64,000 nucleotides of DNA from a virus. The stretch covers positions 1 to 64,000 of the IMG/VR virus record IMGVR_UViG_3300018428_000019; one strand, 5' to 3'. The position numbers and the translations under genes were made by a program. A model generated the notes under the pieces. That model ran no database searches, had not been told where the DNA came from, and saw only the letters and a list, made by a program, of their open reading frames with translations. Numbering within the stretch: position 1 is the stretch's first letter; each line of letters starts with the position of its first letter. This document shows, one piece after another, positions 41,842 through 50,755 of the stretch.

Positions 41842-42907
41842 AGAATTTGTAATAAATTTTAGTCATTATATGAAAATATTTAATGACAATATGAATGAAA
41901 ATTACGAAACTGGTATAGAAAAATTAGAAAATGATATATCAAGTTTTAATGGTAGAAAATATTGTGTTGCAGTTGCATCTGCTACTGATGCATTAAAATT
42001 TTCGTTATTAGCACACAATGTTGGACCAGGTGATGAAGTTTTAGTAAGTAATTTTTCGTGGATTTCTTCATCTTCTTGCATTTCCATGGTTGGCGCAACT
42101 CCTGTGTTTTGTGATATTGATTTGAATTCATATCATATAACATTAAAAGAAATTCAAAAAATGTATAGCCCTAAAGTTAAAGCTTTAATCTATACTCATC
42201 TATTTGGCAATATGACTGATACTGCAGAAATAGAAAAATTCTGTAAAGAAAAGAATATTGTTTTTATTGAAGATTCTGCTCAATCATTAGGATCTAGTTT
42301 AAATGGTAGAAAAGCTGGAACTATAGGAAATTGTAGCTCTTATAGTTTTAATTCTAATAAAGTTATTGCTGGAATTAATGGCGGCGGCATTTTTATGACT
42401 GATGAAGAAAGTAAAGCTGAATATGTTAAAGGTCTTCGCCGTCATGGAAAAATTTCTGATTTCGAATTTGTTGGGTATAATTCTAAACCATATAGACTTA
42501 ATACTGAAATTATATCTTTTAGATTATCACATTGGAGATCGTGGCAAGATAAAAGACAAGAAATTGCTAAAATATATAATAATGAATTAAATAGTTTACC
42601 AATTATTATGGACAAGGCTTATGATCCAAATTTAGATCATAATTATCACAAATATGTTATAAGGTTCGAAGATCAAGAAACAAGAGATTGGGTAATACAA
42701 GCATTACGTGAATTTGATATTAGATTACAAATTCACTACGATAAACCTCTATCTAAAAATTCTTTATACAATAACATAAAATATAGAAAAAGTAAAGGAA
42801 AAAATGCTGAAATAGCATCTAATACAGTTTTATCATTGCCAATAAATCCATGGTTAACAGAAAGTGAAGTGAAAAATATATGTTCAACAATTCAAACGAT
42901 ATTATAA
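41822..42907 (+). CDS. DegT/DnrJ/EryC1 family PLP-dependent aminotransferase
   Basis: A 361-residue protein with the full fold-type I sugar aminotransferase pattern: SATDAL (53-58) for PLP phosphate contacts, FVE/IEDSAQ with Asp151 pairing with the PLP pyridine nitrogen, and the Schiff-base lysine Lys180 in SFNSNK. The downstream GLRRHGK and NYHKYVIRF segments are also typical. Members of this family aminate nucleotide-linked keto-sugars, for example 4-keto-6-deoxyhexoses. No dehydratase or epimerase for making the keto-sugar is found in the cassette, so the host may supply it. The start overlaps the upstream gene by 20 bases. Confidence 0.94.
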   Translation: MYDNWHKEFVINFSHYMKIFNDNMNENYETGIEKLENDISSFNGRKYCVAVASATDALKFSLLAHNVGPGDEVLVSNFSWISSSSCISMVGATPVFCDIDLNSYHITLKEIQKMYSPKVKALIYTHLFGNMTDTAEIEKFCKEKNIVFIEDSAQSLGSSLNGRKAGTIGNCSSYSFNSNKVIAGINGGGIFMTDEESKAEYVKGLRRHGKISDFEFVGYNSKPYRLNTEIISFRLSHWRSWQDKRQEIAKIYNNELNSLPIIMDKAYDPNLDHNYHKYVIRFEDQETRDWVIQALREFDIRLQIHYDKPLSKNSLYNNIKYRKSKGKNAEIASNTVLSLPINPWLTESEVKNICSTIQTIL

Positions 42908-43551
42908 ACAATGGATTACGTATGCTTAAAAGAAGGCATATTAATGTTGATATTACTCATAGGTGCCCTTTAGAATGTCCAAGGTGTCAAAGACAATCTG
43001 CCTTTGTTCATAAAGGACTTAAAGTTCCTGGAAAAGATTTACCTTTTGATGAATTTAAAAAAATAGTTGATCACTTTACTCATATAAACTTTTGCGGACA
43101 AGTTTCAGATCCAGTTCATCATCCAAAATTTATAGACTTTTTAAGTCATATTCATTCTTTTTATAATACTGAAACACCAAAATCTACATCTGTACATCAC
43201 GCAACTGGTTATAAGAAAATGGAATGGTATATTAAAGCATTTCAAGCAAACCCTAGAGCTCGTTGGTGGTTTGGAATAGATGGTTTACCAAAAGATTCTC
43301 ATAAGTATAGAATAAATCAAGATGGTGAAAAACTTTTTGAAATTTGTAAAGAAGCAAAAAATCATTTAGAACAATTGCCTGTTTGGCAATATATTGTATT
43401 TAACTATAATGAACATACAATTGAAGAAGCACATAGTATGGCAAAAGAAGCGGGAGTACAATTTATGTTAGTTAATTCATCAAGATGGCTGGGTGAACAT
43501 GATCCATATAGACCATCTAAAGAACATAGCTTGAGTTTACACGATGGGTAG
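42880..43551 (+). CDS. Radical SAM enzyme, N-terminal fragment (split gene, part 1)
   Basis: A 223-residue frame. The radical SAM cluster motif C29-x3-C33-x2-C36 (CPLECPRC) is followed by ~190 residues of TIM-barrel-like sequence, but the frame ends at GGG TAG (43546-43551) before any auxiliary cluster. The following frame (43544-43909) supplies that part. Removing one G from the GGG at 43546-43548 joins the two into one continuous frame of ~344 residues (…SLHDGREIPDID…). The start may be the ATG at 42880 or, with a GGAT sequence upstream, the ATG at 42922. The frame overlaps the aminotransferase by 28 bases if the first ATG is used. Confidence 0.82.
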   Translation: MFNNSNDIINNGLRMLKRRHINVDITHRCPLECPRCQRQSAFVHKGLKVPGKDLPFDEFKKIVDHFTHINFCGQVSDPVHHPKFIDFLSHIHSFYNTETPKSTSVHHATGYKKMEWYIKAFQANPRARWWFGIDGLPKDSHKYRINQDGEKLFEICKEAKNHLEQLPVWQYIVFNYNEHTIEEAHSMAKEAGVQFMLVNSSRWLGEHDPYRPSKEHSLSLHDG

Positions 43552-43909
43552 AGAAATTCCAGATATAGATGAAAATAGTGAATTAGATCCTAAATGTTTT
43601 GATAGGCGACAAGAAGCTTTTGCCTTAACAAACAGAATGGAAGTTATTCCGTGTTGTTGGCTTGATACTCAAGTAAATAGACAGAATTTTGAATATCAGC
43701 AACTATTGTTAGCTAGTAGATTAGAAGATTATGATTCTGTAGAAGAAATCTTTTTAACAGAAGAATGGATTGAATTTCGTAATAATTTAAGTAAAGGAAA
43801 AGGATTTCCATTATGCCATTTAGTATGTAGAAAAAGAAATTCGCCTCAACATAAAAAAGAAATATTTTTAGAGTCTGAGCAAACAAAAGGATATGTTAAA
43901 TCAACATGA
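43544..43909 (+). CDS. Radical SAM auxiliary (twitch/SPASM-like) domain fragment (split gene, part 2)
   Basis: A 121-residue frame that starts 8 bases before the previous stop (ATGGGTAG). It has C18, C37-C38 in RMEVIPCCWLD and C91-x3-C95 in PLCHLVC, a Cys set of the auxiliary iron-sulphur cluster type, and no SAM-binding motif. It is very probably the C-terminal half of the preceding enzyme. It can be made by re-initiation at its own ATG, by +1 frameshifting at GGG-T, or the split may be a one-base sequencing or assembly error. It overlaps the next gene by 4 bases. Confidence 0.75.
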   Translation: MGREIPDIDENSELDPKCFDRRQEAFALTNRMEVIPCCWLDTQVNRQNFEYQQLLLASRLEDYDSVEEIFLTEEWIEFRNNLSKGKGFPLCHLVCRKRNSPQHKKEIFLESEQTKGYVKST

Positions 43910-44724
43910 AAACTAGACGTGAATTACTTGAAGATGGATATAAAGGAGTTGATTTTTATTTAACAAAATCTTGTAATAAGTCATGTCATTATTGTACAGC
44001 ATGGACTTTGGAAATGAGAAATCTTCATGTTGATATGGATTTTTTACGACATACACTTGAATGTTTTAAAGGGCATAAAATAATTTTTAATATATTGGGC
44101 GGTGAACCAGGCCTAGTTAAAAATTTAACAGAAGTCATTAATATGATAAAAGAGTATGATACATTTGTTGTATCAATTCTTTCTAATTCATTTGTACGTA
44201 AAAGATATTCTGAAGTTTTAGAAGATCCAACTATATATTATATGGAACATTTAGTTTTAGATTTCCACGAAGATAAAATTGAAAAACTTGGCAACTTTGA
44301 ATTTTTTGAAAAAAATAATTTGAATAATTATAACGTAGTAATTATGACACCAAATTATTTTAAATACAGAGAAAATTTTGATTTAAGTATATTAGATCAT
44401 GAAAATACACAGTTTAAAGAATTTAATTCAAGATCTCCTGATTGGACTGAAACAGATCAGGCGCCTGAGTTTGATAGAAGAATGTGCGCTGCATTTCCAA
44501 AGGTTCCGGTAATTGATTTTGAAATAAAAAAATTAAGACATTGTAGTAAAAAAGTAATTAATGGATCTAGACAATTTGATATTACACCAGAAAATATTGA
44601 AAAAATGATGAATTATGAATTATTTGAATTTGAAGAATATTGTAAAAAATGTACAGAGTTTATTGAAAAAAGATTTCCAGAAGATATTTTAGATATTGTA
44701 GCAGCTGGAGCAGTTATGAAATGA
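43906..44724 (+). CDS. Radical SAM enzyme (fourth of the cassette)
   Basis: A 272-residue protein. The SAM cluster motif C23-x3-C27-x2-C30 (SCNKSCHYC) is near the N-terminus and is followed by GGEP at 65-68. The C-terminal ~80 residues have more cysteines (RRMCAAFPKVP, RHCSK, EYCKKC), which may hold an auxiliary cluster, though fewer than in the tandem pair. The family is not recognised further. It is adjacent to the split radical SAM gene and the SGNH hydrolase, with a 4-base overlap on both sides. Confidence 0.88.
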   Translation: MKTRRELLEDGYKGVDFYLTKSCNKSCHYCTAWTLEMRNLHVDMDFLRHTLECFKGHKIIFNILGGEPGLVKNLTEVINMIKEYDTFVVSILSNSFVRKRYSEVLEDPTIYYMEHLVLDFHEDKIEKLGNFEFFEKNNLNNYNVVIMTPNYFKYRENFDLSILDHENTQFKEFNSRSPDWTETDQAPEFDRRMCAAFPKVPVIDFEIKKLRHCSKKVINGSRQFDITPENIEKMMNYELFEFEEYCKKCTEFIEKRFPEDILDIVAAGAVMK

Positions 44725-45734
44725 AATACTTAATTGTCAATGGATGTAGTTTTTCTGCATATACATATGGCCGCAATACTAATTTAGAAGATCGATCATC
44801 AAAACACAATTTTTTAAAAAGTATAAATTACACTCCTTGGCCTGTTCATTTAGCCAAAAAATTAAATATGAAATTAATTAATCTAGCGATTGGTGGTTCT
44901 GGAAATAATGGAATTTATAATCGTACTCTTGATTTATTAAATTATATAGATCATAAAGATATTGGTTTAGTTATACATATGTGGACTGAATCAAATAGGC
45001 GTGATTATGAAGCTCAAGAAACTGAACCTCATTTGATTAATCCAGAATATAAAAATGATTTACCAGAAAAAATGAAAAAATCTGCGTATAAGCATGGTAA
45101 CAACAATTGGTCGCCTGGAAATTACGAAGATTGGATTCATAATTCTTTACGCTATTTTTACATGTTTCAAATCTTATGTGAAAATTATAATATACCATAT
45201 GTACAAATTCAAGGGATGAATTTATATTGGAATTGGTGGAGAGTTACAAGCCAAGATAAGCTTAATTTGATGAATGGAGATTTTCAAGAAAATGAAAACT
45301 TTAAAACAATGATTCCATTCCGTGAAAGGTCTGGTGATAAACGCACAAATTTTACAATTGTAAAAAATTTACATGCACATAATTGGCCTTACAAATCAAA
45401 AAAAGAATTAATTGAGTATTTACCTAACAATATGTATTATGATAAAATTAAAAATTTTATAAATTGGCCAATTGATAAACCTAATAATATAACATGGAAT
45501 AAAAATGATATTACATTTAGCGATCCACCAGAAACACTTAAGTTAAAATGCGAAAAATATGGTTTAGAATTTATACAGACAGAAATAGAAAATAATATTC
45601 AACAAAGATTTACTAACTATGCTAGTAGAAAAAAAACTTGGATAAATTCTAATAGTGATACTATTGGTGGAGATAGTCATCCAAATAATGAAACTCATAT
45701 AAAAATAGCGGATTATATTTATGAAAATCTTTAG
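44721..45734 (+). CDS. SGNH/GDSL-like hydrolase or acyltransferase
   Basis: A 337-residue protein with SGNH-family blocks: the Ser nucleophile in VNGCSFS (Ser10) near the N-terminus, block II Gly/Asn in LAIGGSGNNG, and a C-terminal D-x-H (GGDSHPNNETH; Asp318, His320). The central region is unusual, with several Asn/Trp-rich segments and an inserted ~120 residues relative to a minimal SGNH domain. Such enzymes add or remove acyl groups on polysaccharides. No signal peptide is visible, so it probably acts in the cytoplasm. It overlaps the next gene by 14 bases. Confidence 0.8.
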   Translation: MKYLIVNGCSFSAYTYGRNTNLEDRSSKHNFLKSINYTPWPVHLAKKLNMKLINLAIGGSGNNGIYNRTLDLLNYIDHKDIGLVIHMWTESNRRDYEAQETEPHLINPEYKNDLPEKMKKSAYKHGNNNWSPGNYEDWIHNSLRYFYMFQILCENYNIPYVQIQGMNLYWNWWRVTSQDKLNLMNGDFQENENFKTMIPFRERSGDKRTNFTIVKNLHAHNWPYKSKKELIEYLPNNMYYDKIKNFINWPIDKPNNITWNKNDITFSDPPETLKLKCEKYGLEFIQTEIENNIQQRFTNYASRKKTWINSNSDTIGGDSHPNNETHIKIADYIYENL

Positions 45735-47214
45735 TGCATCATTTAGTCCTCATGATCATAATACATATGATGGTTTATTTCATAATCAAATAGAAAGATA
45801 TAGTAGATTAAAACATAATCTACCTAAGTTAGATGAAAACGTATATCCATTTAATGGTGTGTTTATACCACAAAAACATTCTAACGAAGCTGGTATAAAA
45901 TTCTATGAAGAATATTATAAACCTGAAAACCATGAAGTGTTTGCTTTCACAACTACTATTGGTGGTGTTAATCAAATAACACCATATAAAATTTCTAAAG
46001 AATATCTTGATTTTAAACCCACTAATCTATGGGATTATAAAATGATTAATAACACATATTATATTGATCATCATCAATCACATGCTGCATATGCTTATTT
46101 AACTTCTGGATTTGAAGAATCAGATATATTAGCAATTGACGGAAGAGGATATAATTTTAATTGTATTTTTATTGATAAAAATCAAAAAATTATAGATTTA
46201 TCTAGCAAAATAAATATTGGTGAACTTTGGAATTTTATCTCTCAATATTTAGGTTTCGGATTTTTAGGTGCAGGAAAAGTAATGGGTCTTTCTGCTTACG
46301 GCGCTTTAAAAGATTCTATCTATCTTATGTTAGAAGAATTACATCAAAACCGAATTGATAAAGATGATTTTATACGTATGGTAGATTCACAAAATGTTCC
46401 ACCAGATTCAATTGCACATACATTACAAGTCTTTACAGAAGATATTATAAGAGAACACGTATATCCTCTGCAATCATCAACAAATTTATGTATTGCAGGA
46501 GGAGTTGCTTATAATGGATATGTGAATGAAATGTTTTTTGAAAAATACGAAAACGTGCATGTACCGCCTGCAGCTGGAGATGAAGGACAGGCATTAGGGA
46601 CATATATGCATGCTGATTATATGTTAAATAATAACATTCATACTCCAAAAACATATGCTGGAAAAAAATATAATTTTAAAGGTAAAGAAAAAGTTAATTA
46701 CAAAGAAATAGCACAAGCAATTGCAGATGGTGCAATTGTTGGTTGGTTTCAAGATGAATCAGAAAGTGGAAATAGAGCTTTAGGAAATAGAAGTATATTA
46801 GCAGATCCAAGAAGGCATGATATTAAATTTGTAATTAATAATACTATAAAATTACGTGAAGATTTTAGGCCATTCGCACCAGCAGTCTTAGAAGAGTGGT
46901 ATGAATATTTTTTTGATACACATAAACCAAGTCCATATATGAGTAGAATTGTAAAAGTTAAACATAAAGATAAAATTCCGGGTGTAACTCACATAGATAA
47001 TACTGCAAGAATACAAACAGTAAATGAAAGTGATAATCCTAAATTTTATAAGTTAATCACTGATTTTTTTTATGCAACTGCAATGCCTATGTTATTAAAT
47101 ACAAGCTTTAATTGTCAAGAACCAATTGTAGAAACACCAGAAGAAGCAATTGCCACTTTTAATAAAACAGGAATGGATCTATTAGTAATTAATGATTATA
47201 TTATAAGAAAATGA
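45721..47214 (+). CDS. NodU/CmcH-type O-carbamoyltransferase
   Basis: A 497-residue protein. The Kae1-like domain carries HHQSHAA (117-123) and DGRGYN (140-145). A YrdC-like/C-terminal domain carries GWFQDESESGNRALGNRSILADPR at 341-364, the strongest signature of this family. It transfers a carbamoyl group from carbamoyl phosphate, via carbamoyl-AMP, to a hydroxyl of a sugar or antibiotic scaffold. It is a little shorter than typical NodU (~560). It is one of the best-identified genes in the cassette and points to a carbohydrate product. Confidence 0.95.
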   Translation: MKIFSASFSPHDHNTYDGLFHNQIERYSRLKHNLPKLDENVYPFNGVFIPQKHSNEAGIKFYEEYYKPENHEVFAFTTTIGGVNQITPYKISKEYLDFKPTNLWDYKMINNTYYIDHHQSHAAYAYLTSGFEESDILAIDGRGYNFNCIFIDKNQKIIDLSSKINIGELWNFISQYLGFGFLGAGKVMGLSAYGALKDSIYLMLEELHQNRIDKDDFIRMVDSQNVPPDSIAHTLQVFTEDIIREHVYPLQSSTNLCIAGGVAYNGYVNEMFFEKYENVHVPPAAGDEGQALGTYMHADYMLNNNIHTPKTYAGKKYNFKGKEKVNYKEIAQAIADGAIVGWFQDESESGNRALGNRSILADPRRHDIKFVINNTIKLREDFRPFAPAVLEEWYEYFFDTHKPSPYMSRIVKVKHKDKIPGVTHIDNTARIQTVNESDNPKFYKLITDFFYATAMPMLLNTSFNCQEPIVETPEEAIATFNKTGMDLLVINDYIIRK

Positions 47215-47939
47215 TTATAGAAAAAGAAATATGGAATGTGTTATGGAAAGCTTTTAACGAAGAAAAGCTTGATCCATATTCATATTTAAAAGTTACTAAA
47301 CCATTATTAGAAGATAAAATTAATAAACATCTATTACAAATGTTATGGACTATAGCATACGAAAAAGAAATGGATATTGTTCATTTTCTTGATAGTATGG
47401 GCCCAAGCCAAATTGAATCTAAAACATGGTTAGTTGAAAAATTATCTTTAGTTATTCCAACATTTTTTGAATTAAATGAGAAAATAAGAGTTCAACTATT
47501 AGGAGGTTGGTTTGGATCTCCATTATCTATAATGCTAAAACAAAATTCAGATCAAATCGAATCAATTGATAACATTGATATAGATCCTAAAACGAAAAAG
47601 TTTTTTGAAAATTTTATGTCAATTTATAATATTGCAGGAAATCATTATTGTCAAAACATACTCGATCCAATTATGGATGACGATAAAACACATGTAGTTA
47701 TTAATACTTCTTCTGAACATATGCCTAGCTTACCTAAAATATTAGAAAATAAAAATTATAGAGAAAATACAATATTTGCTTTACAAAGTAATAATATGTT
47801 TCATGTAAATGATCATATTAATTGTGTTGAAAATGAAGATGAATTATTAGAAAAATCAGGAATTAAACAAAAAATATATAAAGGATCACTTGATATGCCT
47901 AATGGTTATAAAAGGTTTATGGTTATAGGAAAATGTTAA
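47211..47939 (+). CDS. Class I SAM-dependent methyltransferase-like protein
   Basis: A 242-residue protein with a helical N-terminal ~90 residues followed by a Rossmann-like half. The glycine motif is atypical: RVQLLGGWFGSP (residues 93-104), then ESIDNIDIDPKT with the acidic residues after strand 2 (119-127), then VVINTSSEHM as a motif IV-like segment. The fold is probably methyltransferase-like; an amino-propyl transfer or other SAM use is possible. The start overlaps the carbamoyltransferase stop by 4 bases. Confidence 0.6.
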   Translation: MIIEKEIWNVLWKAFNEEKLDPYSYLKVTKPLLEDKINKHLLQMLWTIAYEKEMDIVHFLDSMGPSQIESKTWLVEKLSLVIPTFFELNEKIRVQLLGGWFGSPLSIMLKQNSDQIESIDNIDIDPKTKKFFENFMSIYNIAGNHYCQNILDPIMDDDKTHVVINTSSEHMPSLPKILENKNYRENTIFALQSNNMFHVNDHINCVENEDELLEKSGIKQKIYKGSLDMPNGYKRFMVIGKC

Positions 47940-48604
47940 AAATATTTTGTTTATATTATGAAGGAAAATATTCTTATGATTATGTTGAAAAACTTGAAAG
48001 AGGAATATCTAAAAATACGACTATTGATTTTGAATTTTTTTGTTATAAACCAAAAAGAAAATCGCATTGGCACAAATTAGAATTTTTTGATCCAACATTT
48101 ACTGAAACACTCGATGATGTTATAGTTATGGATATAGATCAAGTTATTGTTAACAATATTGACGACATGTTATCATATCCAATTAAAGATAATGAATTAT
48201 TAACATATTCAAGTACAGTAAGTACACTACCGATAAATGGTGGCTTTTATAAATTTAAAGGAAATGCGTTTACTGATCTAACTGATAAATGGTCAAAAAA
48301 TAAAGAGTATTGGGAATCATATTATTATAATAATGGCACTGTAAATATTAAAGGACACGGCGAACAAAATTTTGTTTTTGATAATGTAGAAAACATAGTA
48401 ACTCTACCAGATAATTGGATGGTACGATACTACAATGATGATGCTTTAAATTATCAAATGCAATTAGAATATTGTAAATTATATAATAAAGAATTTATGA
48501 TTATGGATGAAGAAATTGATAAAGATATAAAAATTGTGCATTTTACTAATAACAATTATATACATAAATCTAATACATCTTGGATAAGAAAGCATTGGAC
48601 ATGA
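47933..48604 (+). CDS. GT-A glycosyltransferase-like protein (copy 1)
   Basis: A 223-residue protein with a DxD-type motif in VIVMDIDQVI (Asp67-x-Asp69) that fits metal and nucleotide-sugar binding in GT-A glycosyltransferases (GT8/GT24-like layout). A later NGGFYKFKGNAFTDL segment and a C-terminal IKIVHFTNNNYIH resemble the acceptor-side and His-containing metal motif of GT8-type enzymes. It is short and has no membrane segment. It overlaps the preceding gene by 7 bases and the next by 4. Confidence 0.72.
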   Translation: MLKIFCLYYEGKYSYDYVEKLERGISKNTTIDFEFFCYKPKRKSHWHKLEFFDPTFTETLDDVIVMDIDQVIVNNIDDMLSYPIKDNELLTYSSTVSTLPINGGFYKFKGNAFTDLTDKWSKNKEYWESYYYNNGTVNIKGHGEQNFVFDNVENIVTLPDNWMVRYYNDDALNYQMQLEYCKLYNKEFMIMDEEIDKDIKIVHFTNNNYIHKSNTSWIRKHWT

Positions 48605-49197
48605 GAATTATTTGTGTAAACACTGGAAATAAATTTAGTGAATGGTATGTTGATAATTTAAAACATATGATTGATAATTTTTCTGGTTTACAATATGAAG
48701 AATTTGTGGTAATAAGAGATGATGAATATGAAGGAGTTTTTAATAAGCTTCTTATGTTCGATAGATATAGAGATGGCCAAAATATATATTTTGACTTAGA
48801 CATAATTATTACAGGAGACTGTAATAATCTTGTAAGAAAAAATTTTACTTTATGCCATGCATGGTGGAGAAAGCCATTTCACACACCACTTAATAGTAGT
48901 ATAATGTCATGGTCTGGCGATTACTCTCACATCTATAAAGGATTTGAGAAAGATCCAAATTATTTTATGATTGAATATTCAAGAGGAATAGATCAATTTA
49001 TTTATGAAAAATTTGCTGGAACATTCAATCAATATTTACGAAGTGATAAGTATTGTTCTTATGAATTTATAGAACAAAAAGAAAAAATAAATGTAATTGA
49101 TTATAACGTTTACTTATTTAATCAATCGTATGAAACTATGTTGAATCCTAAGATTCTTCCGCCTCAACTGGGGGAGTTTCTTTTACAATATCAATAG
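48601..49197 (+). CDS. GT-A glycosyltransferase-like protein (copy 2), end of the cassette
   Basis: 198 residues from the ATG at 48601, which overlaps the previous stop in the ATGA pattern; an upstream in-frame ATG at 48580 would overlap by more, so I prefer 48601. FDLDIII (Asp65-x-Asp67) gives the metal site. The layout (VFNKLLMFDRYRDGQNIYFDLD, then NSSIMSWSGD) is similar to the preceding gene, suggesting duplication. The frame runs 50 bases into the 3' end of the opposite-strand gene (49148-49636), so its last ~16 residues are encoded antisense to a structural-region gene. A C-terminal extension or truncation by insertion is possible. Confidence 0.7.
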   Translation: MRIICVNTGNKFSEWYVDNLKHMIDNFSGLQYEEFVVIRDDEYEGVFNKLLMFDRYRDGQNIYFDLDIIITGDCNNLVRKNFTLCHAWWRKPFHTPLNSSIMSWSGDYSHIYKGFEKDPNYFMIEYSRGIDQFIYEKFAGTFNQYLRSDKYCSYEFIEQKEKINVIDYNVYLFNQSYETMLNPKILPPQLGEFLLQYQ

Positions 49198-49636
49198 CTA
49201 TAAACAAAGCTTCCCTTGAACTTTTCGCTTTACGTAAAGCCACTTTAGCTTCTCTATTAGTGCTTCTTTTAACTTCGCTTAATTCAAATAAAAATAATTT
49301 TAAAGTGAATAAATGCTGAGTATCACGACCATCTTCTACATTATCATTAAATAAATCTTCTAAAAGATTTCTATACTCAGCTTCATCATTTTTTCTAAAA
49401 ATATTTCTAGCTAAATCTTCGAAGTTTTTTGAAAAATCGACTTTATACTTTTCGCTTGCTTCATCAATTTTCTTTTTAGTCCAGCCAGCTTCTCTAAGAG
49501 ATTTCCATGCTGGATCATTATTATCTTCAAATAAATTATAAATTCGACGAATATCATTTTCGTCAACCCATTCTACTAACACTAAATCTCTGTTATTAGA
49601 ATATCTTGCGTTAATTACGTTTTCTTTTGTAAACAT
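49148..49636 (-). CDS. Conserved hypothetical protein downstream of a structural gene
   Basis: 162 residues from the ATG at 49634-49636 (MFTKENVINARYSNNRDL), sharing one base with the preceding stop (TAATG); an upstream in-frame ATG at 49663 is less likely. The N-terminus (NRDLVLVEWVDENDIRRIYNLFEDNNDPAWKSL) looks like a small beta domain; the rest is helical, Lys/Glu-rich. No family is recognised. Co-transcription with fibre genes suggests a virion or assembly role. Its 3' end overlaps the last cassette gene tail to tail by 50 bases. Confidence 0.65.
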   Translation of the reverse strand: MFTKENVINARYSNNRDLVLVEWVDENDIRRIYNLFEDNNDPAWKSLREAGWTKKKIDEASEKYKVDFSKNFEDLARNIFRKNDEAEYRNLLEDLFNDNVEDGRDTQHLFTLKLFLFELSEVKRSTNREAKVALRKAKSSREALFIAIDIVKETPPVEAEES

Positions 49637-50715
49637 TAGTATTGATCCATCTTTAAAGTCCAATATTGTTGAGCCGTTGCAGTTCCAACGGGAAATTCTT
49701 GTGAACGATAATCATTAGCATTCACAAACCTTCTTTTTAAATCACCTGATACTGATGTGATCCTAGTATTAGCAATTACACTTCCTAGCGTTGTACCTGT
49801 ATAAGTAGCCGTTCCTGCTCCAGCGCCATCCGCATCATATGCTAATCTATAACGAATTCTTGACCCAGTATGAGCAGACGCAGCATATTTCATGTAACTT
49901 TTTAATATATCATCTAGCTGAGCTAAAGTATACTCCCTAATATCATTAGGTCCTGCTACTATATAAGCAAGCGCAAGTTCTTCAGTACCACCATAATTTA
50001 AATCATCTGATGCTAATGTAATACTTGGCTCACTTATATTATTTGCTTGTAACAAATAATAGTTACTTACTATTTCAGAAATATCTTGTGTAGTACCAGA
50101 AGCTCCAATTGTTGCTGCTGCACCTGTTGGAGCTGTAGGGGTATCTGTAACATTATATGCACTTTGATCTGCGCGAGTATCAGTAAAAATTGCATCTGTT
50201 GCAACAGCAGTATAACCAGCTAACGTTGTTGCAGTATGCACTCTATATGTTCCAGGCTGACCCACAGATGCCGTTATAGTATCAATTGCTGGCAAAATAA
50301 ATGTATCTAACATATCTGTTTGAGACATAGATCTAAGATCTCCATTTCCATCATAATAAAGTGGAAACCTTACAGAATTAATGTCAGAGGGTTGACTTGC
50401 AGCTGTACGTGTTTCATCAATATAATCATATTGAATTGGTGTAATAATTGTTGGTTCGCCTGTTGTAGCTTCGGCGGGATAAGTAGTTGCATTTGTTGCA
50501 GAGGTACCAGTTTGCCATCTATCATCAATCATATATTGATTCGTACCTTCAACATCAATATGATTGGTTGCACCAGTAGTTACAACTGATAATGTTACAG
50601 TTGGGTCTGTACCATACAAATATCTACATCTATCTTTAATATAAGTTATTTCGGCAGTACTCATTTGCTTGAGATCTCCGCCGTTTAAAACTTTAAGTGG
50701 TGTTACTACAGCCAT
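49636..50715 (-). CDS. Virion structural protein, fibre region
   Basis: A 359-residue Thr/Ala-rich, beta-prone protein (MAVVTPLKVLNGGDLKQMSTAEI). A segment near the middle (NGDLRSMSQTDMLDTFILPAIDTI) and the C-terminal (SGDLKRRFVNANDYRSQEFPVGTATAQQYWTLK) are similar in style to structural proteins of marine T4-likes. No enzymatic motif is visible. It lies immediately downstream of the 1156-residue fibre and may encode a fibre partner or baseplate component. The family is not named. Confidence 0.6.
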   Translation of the reverse strand: MAVVTPLKVLNGGDLKQMSTAEITYIKDRCRYLYGTDPTVTLSVVTTGATNHIDVEGTNQYMIDDRWQTGTSATNATTYPAEATTGEPTIITPIQYDYIDETRTAASQPSDINSVRFPLYYDGNGDLRSMSQTDMLDTFILPAIDTITASVGQPGTYRVHTATTLAGYTAVATDAIFTDTRADQSAYNVTDTPTAPTGAAATIGASGTTQDISEIVSNYYLLQANNISEPSITLASDDLNYGGTEELALAYIVAGPNDIREYTLAQLDDILKSYMKYAASAHTGSRIRYRLAYDADGAGAGTATYTGTTLGSVIANTRITSVSGDLKRRFVNANDYRSQEFPVGTATAQQYWTLKMDQY

Positions 50716-50755
50716 ATTACTATCATCTCCATTATATGGTATTATATATTACGTT

